Of a stretch of 35,131 bases of DNA, positions 31,176 to 35,131 are shown piece after piece. The stretch lies in NCBI GenBank assembly GCA_012718885.1, contig JAAYBK010000119.1, positions 1-35,131 on the forward strand, read 5' to 3'. The stretch is from Ruminococcus sp. GTDB lineage: Bacteria; Bacillota; Clostridia; Oscillospirales; Ruminococcaceae. Under the pieces are notes generated by a model. The model was given only the letters and a program-made list of their open reading frames with translations, had not been told where the DNA came from and made no database searches. The position numbers and the translations under genes are program-made. Within the stretch, counting starts at the first letter, position 1. The number at the start of each line of letters is the position of its first letter.

Positions 31176-31725
31176 TGCTTTGCTCCTTTCTGTTCAAAAG
31201 CGACCAAATCAAACCAAACAAGCCGCAGCCGATGATGACAAAGACAGCATCAATTTTCAGAAAAGCAGTCAGCACAAGTGAAAGCCCCATGATCGCATAG
31301 GAAAATGGTTGCTTTTTCTTCTTCACCTGATGAAACATCATCCACAGGGCTTTCAGTATCAGTGCAAGCACGGCTGCACGGATACCCATAAAAGCATACC
31401 TTACTGCCCTGATGCTCTGAAACTGCGTCAATATCATAGAGATAAGCGAAATAATAAGGAAAGATGGCAGGACAACTCCGATAGTAGCCATACACGCACC
31501 GAGAAACCCCGATGTCTTATATCCTACAAATGTTGCGGCATTGATCGCGATCGGGCCCGGTGTTGATTCTGAAATTGCAACAATATCAGATATTTCTTTT
31601 TCATTCAGCCATTTTTTGTTTTCGCATACTTCTTTCTGGATCAGCGGGATCATTGCATAACCGCCGCCGAAGGTAAAAGCCCCGATCTTCATAAAGGTCA
31701 GGAACAATTCAAGATTCTTATTCAC
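31162..31725 (-). CDS. Chromate transporter family protein, first half-size subunit
   Basis: This 187-residue CHR half-transporter parallels its partner: FLTFMKIGAFTFGGGYAMIP, then AISESTPGPIAINAATFVG and LPSFLIISLISM, followed by a basic loop VKKKKQPF before the last helices. The start is a GTG at 31725 with AGGAG upstream; a longer frame extends into the promoter and was rejected. It is the first gene after a promoter at 31745-31773 and is transcribed away from the DUF134-NifX gene, sharing a 129-base control region with it. Confidence 0.9.
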   Translation of the reverse strand: MNKNLELFLTFMKIGAFTFGGGYAMIPLIQKEVCENKKWLNEKEISDIVAISESTPGPIAINAATFVGYKTSGFLGACMATIGVVLPSFLIISLISMILTQFQSIRAVRYAFMGIRAAVLALILKALWMMFHQVKKKKQPFSYAIMGLSLVLTAFLKIDAVFVIIGCGLFGLIWSLLNRKEQSNGTD

Positions 31726-31744
31726 AATATCACTCCTACAAAAA

Positions 31745-31773
31745 ATTATAACAAATGAAGTAATATCAGTCAA
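31745..31773 (-). promoter_or_regulatory. Promoter of the chromate transporter pair
   Basis: Minus strand: TTGACT (31768-31773), 17-base spacer, TATAAT (31745-31750). The start would fall near 31738, leaving a leader of only about 12 bases that is filled by the AGGAG site before the GTG. Confidence 0.78.
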
Positions 31774-31797
31774 TATCCGAAAATGCCAAGAATATAC

Positions 31798-31837
31798 TTG
31801 ACATAAGTCGGAAAATATGTTATAATCGACATAAGTC
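31798..31837 (+). promoter_or_regulatory. DUF134-NifX promoter with duplicated operator
   Basis: TTGACA (31798-31803), 17-base spacer, TATAAT (31821-31826). The partly palindromic decamer GACATAAGTC occurs twice, at 31800-31809 over the -35 box and at 31828-31837 just after the -10 box, 28 bases apart. This brackets the promoter and suggests a repressor site, most simply for the DUF134 protein itself. Confidence 0.8.
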
Positions 31838-31854
31838 AGAAAGGAGATGCTATT

Positions 31855-32586
31855 ATGCCAAGGCCTCAGAAATCACGCCGTATCTGTTGTTATCCAGATT
31901 ACTGGAGCTTTGCCCCCGATCAGGATACAGCAAACGATACAGTCGTTATGTCGCTTGACGAGTTTGAAACGATACGTCTGATAGATTATCAGTCAAAGAC
32001 GCAGGAACAGTGTGCTCAGGAGATGAACGTGGCGAGAACGACCGTCACAGCGATATATGACATTGCAAGAAAAAAACTTGCTCAGGCTTTGGTCGAGGGC
32101 AGACGCATCGTCATTTCAGGCGGAAATTATACTCTTGACAACACTATCTCAGAGGAGATAACTCAGAAAGGAAGCACAATTATGAGAATCGCAGTAACTT
32201 ATGAAAACGGACAGATTTTCCAGCACTTCGGCAGAACAGAGCAGTTCAAGCTGTACGATGTTGCCGACGGCAAGATAATAAACGAGCAGGTAGTTGGAAC
32301 AATGGGTGCAGGGCATGGTGCGCTTGCAGGATTCCTGAAAAACGCTCAGACTGACGTTCTGATCTGCGGAGGTATCGGCGGCGGTGCGCAGATGGCTATG
32401 CAGGAGGCTGGTATCGCTCTTTACGGCGGCAATACGGGAAGCGCTGACGAGGCGGTTGCTGCTTTTCTTGCACAGACACTTGTTCAGAATGAGAAACCTA
32501 CCTGCGATCATCACGATCACGAACACGGCGAAGGTCATTCCTGCGGAGATCATGGCTGCGGCAGTCATAGCTGCGGTAATCACTGA
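31855..32586 (+). CDS. DUF134 DNA-binding domain fused to NifX/NifB-type cofactor-binding domain, His/Cys tail
   Basis: Residues 1-92 are DUF134, a sigma-like helix-turn-helix (MPRPQKSRRICCYPDYWSF, MSLDEFETIRLIDYQ, MNVARTTVTAIYDIARKKL). Residues about 110-212 are a dinitrogenase iron-molybdenum cofactor-binding domain (MRIAVTYENGQIFQHFGRTE, GMGAGHGALAGFL-like, CGGIGGGAQMAMQEAGI). The last 25 residues are rich in His and Cys and could bind metal. No nitrogenase genes are present, so the domain more likely senses or carries an iron-sulphur or molybdenum-type cofactor. AAGGAG precedes the ATG. An internal ATG at 32182 with AAGGAAG upstream could also give the NifX part alone. The next gene overlaps by one base. 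Confidence 0.88.
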   Translation: MPRPQKSRRICCYPDYWSFAPDQDTANDTVVMSLDEFETIRLIDYQSKTQEQCAQEMNVARTTVTAIYDIARKKLAQALVEGRRIVISGGNYTLDNTISEEITQKGSTIMRIAVTYENGQIFQHFGRTEQFKLYDVADGKIINEQVVGTMGAGHGALAGFLKNAQTDVLICGGIGGGAQMAMQEAGIALYGGNTGSADEAVAAFLAQTLVQNEKPTCDHHDHEHGEGHSCGDHGCGSHSCGNH

Positions 32587-33395
32587 TGAGAATTGTAACC
32601 CTTGTAGAGAATACCTGCGGACATGAAGACTGTATCGCAGAACACGGCCTATCCCTTTACATCGAGACAGAGAATCATAAGCTCCTGCTCGATACAGGAC
32701 AGACTGACGCTGTTGTAAAGAATGCAGAAGCTCTCAGTATAGACCTGTCTGCTGTCGATACTGTGATACTGAGTCACGGTCACTACGACCATTCAGGCGG
32801 TATACTGCCATTTGCCGAGGAGAATCCGGAAGCAAGGATAATTATGCAGAAATCCGCAGCAGAGCCCCACTACAACGGAGAACGCTACATCGGAATTGAT
32901 ACAGATATCCTTAAACTGCCGAATATTCAGCTCATAGACGGCGATATGGAACTTGATGACGAGCTGTTCCTGTTCAGCGGTATTACAGGCAGACGGTGCT
33001 ATCCACAGGGGAACAAAAAACTGTCCTGCATAAAAAACGGCAAAAAGGTCTGTGACGATTTCTGTCATGAGCAGTGCCTTGTCATAAAGCAGAACGGCAA
33101 GCGCTGGCTGCTGTCCGGCTGTGCTCACAACGGTATACTCAATATCATTGACCGATACAGAGAGATTTTCGGAAACGCTCCCGACTATGTTATCACAGGA
33201 TTCCACATGATGAAACGTGAGGGCGAGCATACCGAGGAAGAAAAAGCTGTTATCATTCAGACGGCGCAGGAACTTTCACAGCTTGATACCGTATTTTACA
33301 GCGGACATTGCACGGGCATTCCTGCATTCGAGCTGATGAAAGATATAATGGGAGATAAACTCATTGCTTTGCACAGCGGAGAAGAAATACTATAA
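32586..33395 (+). CDS. Metallo-beta-lactamase-fold hydrolase (dihydropterin phosphate synthase-like group)
   Basis: The 269-residue protein has the canonical metal motif SHGHYDHSGG near residues 63-72, LLDTGQTDAVV upstream, SGCAHNGILNII, ITGFHMM and YSGHCTGIPAF. The last set of His residues is typical of archaeal/clostridial proteins annotated as 7,8-dihydropterin-6-methyl-4-(beta-D-ribofuranosyl)aminobenzene phosphate synthase-like; that reaction is not certain here. Its ATG overlaps the DUF134-NifX stop (TGATG), so the two are translated together, and a terminator follows after seven bases. Cys residues at LSCIKNGKKVCDDFCHEQC add a possible metal or redox site. Confidence 0.87.
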   Translation: MRIVTLVENTCGHEDCIAEHGLSLYIETENHKLLLDTGQTDAVVKNAEALSIDLSAVDTVILSHGHYDHSGGILPFAEENPEARIIMQKSAAEPHYNGERYIGIDTDILKLPNIQLIDGDMELDDELFLFSGITGRRCYPQGNKKLSCIKNGKKVCDDFCHEQCLVIKQNGKRWLLSGCAHNGILNIIDRYREIFGNAPDYVITGFHMMKREGEHTEEEKAVIIQTAQELSQLDTVFYSGHCTGIPAFELMKDIMGDKLIALHSGEEIL

Positions 33396-33401
33396 TAAAA
33401 A

Positions 33402-33434
33402 AGCTCTTACAGTTCAAAACTGTAAGAGCTTTTT
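33402..33434 (+). terminator. Terminator of the DUF134-NifX operon
   Basis: AGCTCTTACAGT (33402-33413) pairs with ACTGTAAGAGCT (33419-33430) around TCAAA, followed by TTTTG and preceded by AAAAAA, so it can also act on the minus strand. The ACAG/CTGT inner stem resembles the terminators at 23861, 24227 and 27203. Confidence 0.9.
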
Positions 33435-33519
33435 GTTGATGTACAGGTTACATTTCTCTGTACTGATTACACCTATACTGCTATCAGATTAGTGATCCAA
33501 CCAATTCCAGACACAATAA

Positions 33520-33549
33520 ATCCCCCTGAACCGAAATGATTCAGGGGAT
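33520..33549 (-). terminator. Probable ppdK terminator
   Basis: Minus strand: ATCCCCTGAA, loop of nine, TTCAGGGGGAT, then TTATTGTG. The stem is about 10 bp with one extra G. It lies about 140 bases after the ppdK stop, beyond the remnant peptide frame at 33565-33678. Confidence 0.65.
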
Positions 33550-33564
33550 CGTTATTAACATCAG

Positions 33565-33678
33565 TTATCCGCAGATGCGAACTTCAACATTGATATCATC
33601 CCATATTTTGGGACGTATCGTTTGTCCGTTCGCGGCTCTGAAAGCCTTTGCTTCTTCCAATGTTATATCGAATGTGCA
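33565..33678 (-). pseudogene. Short protein-like frame downstream of ppdK
   Basis: Between the ppdK stop and its terminator, a 37-codon frame without ATG or GTG reads DITLEEAKAFRAANGQTI then RPKIWDDINVEVRICG and a TAA. It matches the frame at 27243-27485 at 14 of 31 positions without gaps, using different codons, which points to descent from a real protein. A TTG in the frame could serve as a start, but no ribosome site is visible. The family is not known to me. The rest of the 33435-33686 gap contains only the terminator at 33520. Confidence 0.4.
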
Positions 33679-33686
33679 TTATATAA

Positions 33687-35131
33687 TTACTTCTTGTCAG
33701 CGATTGCAGCCTGAGCAGCAGCGAGACGAGCGATCGGAACACGGAAAGGTGAGCAAGATACATAGTCGAGGCCGATCTTGTGGCAGAACTCAACAGATGT
33801 AGGATCACCGCCGTGCTCACCGCAGATACCGCAGTGGAGCTTAGGATTTACAGGCTTACCGAGCTTGATAGCCATTTCCATGAGCTTGCCTACGCCAGTC
33901 TGATCGAGCTTAGCGAAAGGATCGTTCTCGAAGATCTTCTTGTCGTAGTAAGCGCCGAGGAACTTACCAGCATCGTCACGAGAGAAGCCGTAAGTCATCT
34001 GAGTAAGGTCATTTGTACCGAAGCAGAAGAAGTCAGCGTTCTTAGCGATCTCGTCAGCTGTAAGAGCAGCTCTCGGGATCTCGATCATTGTACCAACTTC
34101 GTACTCGAGGTTAGCGCCAGCCTCAGCGATAACAGCGTCAGCAGTCTCAACAACTACCTTCTTAACGAACTTGAGCTCCTTAACGTCGCCTACGAGCGGG
34201 ATCATGATCTCAGGCTTAACGTTCCAATCGGGATGATTCTTCTTAACGTTGATAGCAGCCTTGATAACAGCCTTTGTCTGCATTGCAGCGATCTCAGGAT
34301 ATGTTACAGCAAGACGGCATCCACGGTGACCCATCATTGGGTTGAACTCGTGGAGAGAAGCGATGATGTTCTTGATATCAGCAACTGTCTTGCCCTGTGA
34401 CTTAGCAAGGAGCTCGATATCAGCTTCCTCAGTAGGAACGAATTCGTGAAGAGGAGGATCCAGGAAACGGATTGTTACCGGGTTGCCCTCGAGAGCCTCA
34501 TAGAGAGCCTCGAAGTCGCTCTGCTGCATTGGCTCGATCTTAGCGAGAGCAGCCTCTCTGCCTTCAACTGTATCTGAGCAGATCATCTCACGGAAAGCAG
34601 CGATTCTGTCAGCCTCGAAGAACATGTGCTCTGTACGGCAGAGACCGATTCCCTCAGCGCCGAGCTCTCTTGCCTTCTTAGCGTCAGCAGGAGTATCAGC
34701 ATTTGTTCTAACCTTAAGTGTTCTGTACTTATCAGCCCAAGCCATGATTCTTCCGAACTCACCAGCGATCTGAGCGTCAACAGTAGCGATGATACCATCG
34801 TAGATGTTACCTGTTGTACCGTCGATTGAGATGTAGTCGCCCTCAGCAAATGTCTTGCCACCGAGCTCGAACTTCTTGTTAGCTTCATCCATCTTGATGT
34901 CGCCGCATCCTGAAACGCAGCACTCACCCATACCACGAGCAACAACAGCAGCGTGTGATGTCATACCGCCACGAACTGTCAGGATACCCTGAGCAGCCTT
35001 CATACCTGTGATATCCTCAGGTGATGTCTCGAGACGAACGAGAACGACCTTCTCGCCTTTTTCTGCCCATGCAACAGCGTCGTCAGCTGTGAATACGATC
35101 TTACCGCAAGCAGCACCGGGTGAAGCACCGA
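33687..35131 (-). CDS. ppdK: Pyruvate, phosphate dikinase, 5' part outside the window
   Basis: PPDK interconverts pyruvate + ATP + phosphate with phosphoenolpyruvate + AMP + pyrophosphate; in cellulolytic clostridia it replaces or assists pyruvate kinase in glycolysis. The frame is open to base 35131. Visible are the swivelling phosphohistidine domain with GGMTSHAAVVARGMG (catalytic His) and the C-terminal barrel. The barrel has LGAEGIGLCRTEHMFF, GHRGCRLAVTYPEI, VGTMIEIPRAAL, FCFGTNDLTQMTYGFSRDD and the catalytic Cys motif CGICGEHGGDP, ending AAAQAAIADKK. About 480 of the usual 870-880 residues are present; the ATP-grasp domain and start lie beyond the right edge. It runs convergent to the DUF134-NifX operon. 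Confidence 0.97.
   Translation of the reverse strand, partial: GASPGAACGKIVFTADDAVAWAEKGEKVVLVRLETSPEDITGMKAAQGILTVRGGMTSHAAVVARGMGECCVSGCGDIKMDEANKKFELGGKTFAEGDYISIDGTTGNIYDGIIATVDAQIAGEFGRIMAWADKYRTLKVRTNADTPADAKKARELGAEGIGLCRTEHMFFEADRIAAFREMICSDTVEGREAALAKIEPMQQSDFEALYEALEGNPVTIRFLDPPLHEFVPTEEADIELLAKSQGKTVADIKNIIASLHEFNPMMGHRGCRLAVTYPEIAAMQTKAVIKAAINVKKNHPDWNVKPEIMIPLVGDVKELKFVKKVVVETADAVIAEAGANLEYEVGTMIEIPRAALTADEIAKNADFFCFGTNDLTQMTYGFSRDDAGKFLGAYYDKKIFENDPFAKLDQTGVGKLMEMAIKLGKPVNPKLHCGICGEHGGDPTSVEFCHKIGLDYVSCSPFRVPIARLAAAQAAIADKK

Noticed and set aside
31855-32586. Nitrogen fixation role for the NifX-like domain
   Set aside because: No nif structural or cofactor genes are in the window, and this domain is widespread in non-fixing Clostridia.
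23842-33686. Insertion sequence or prophage as the source of the repeated terminators and remnants
   Set aside because: No transposase, integrase, terminal inverted repeats or target-site duplications could be seen; only short intergenic copies are present.
1-35131. CRISPR array, tRNA or rRNA genes
   Set aside because: No regularly spaced direct repeats, no cloverleaf with TTCGAATC-type T-arm and no rRNA signatures were found on either strand; the only tRNA-related element is the T-box leader.

Overview
The window looks like chromosome from a Ruminococcus-type Clostridia (R. albus / R. flavefaciens / R. champanellensis group). The reasons are a GH94 cellobiose phosphorylase with its own strong promoter, Gram-positive gene order around nusA-infB, very regular TTGACA-17-TATAAT promoters, strong GGAGG ribosome sites and a T-box leader. 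I saw no tRNA, rRNA, CRISPR array or complete insertion sequence.

Region 1 (1-8645, minus strand) is one long translation/ribosome-maturation operon read right to left: promoter, hairpin leader, rimP, nusA, ylxR, ylxQ, infB, an acidic unknown gene, rbfA, nrnA, truB, ribF (cut by the window edge). Most genes overlap or nearly touch. The two larger spacers, on either side of infB, carry stable hairpins.

Region 2 (8748-11744, plus) holds cellobiose phosphorylase and a small membrane protein, ended by a long hairpin shared with a convergent lipoprotein gene. Region 3 (11751-19578, minus) has the lipoprotein, an operon PHP phosphatase - GNAT - pth - mfd, and a pair PH-domain/zinc-ribbon membrane protein - Nudix.

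Region 4 (19681-23890, plus) is the most unusual part. A T-box leader, which senses uncharged tRNA, controls an XRE-cupin-acyl-CoA synthetase fusion followed at once by an ACT-ACT-metallo-beta-lactamase fusion. Ruminococci are known to need branched-chain and phenyl-substituted short acids to make amino acids, so I infer that this operon activates such an acid when the matching amino acid runs short. The amino acid itself could not be fixed from sequence.

Region 5 (23900-33690) is an accessory, stress-related block with gene remnants between operons. It contains an OhrR-type regulator with glutathione peroxidase, a radical SAM protein and a Pr6Pr membrane protein; an ArsR operon with a C_GCAxxG_C_C protein, an ArsP-like permease and a thioredoxin-like protein; a two-gene chromate transporter followed by a GNAT reading frame that is apparently frameshifted away from a DUF4298 segment; and a divergent DUF134-NifX fusion plus metallo-hydrolase. 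Three intergenic sites share a short segment resembling the 3' end of ppdK, and two of them also share a 31-residue peptide. Similar hairpin terminators follow the neighbouring operons. The window ends inside pyruvate phosphate dikinase (ppdK, minus).
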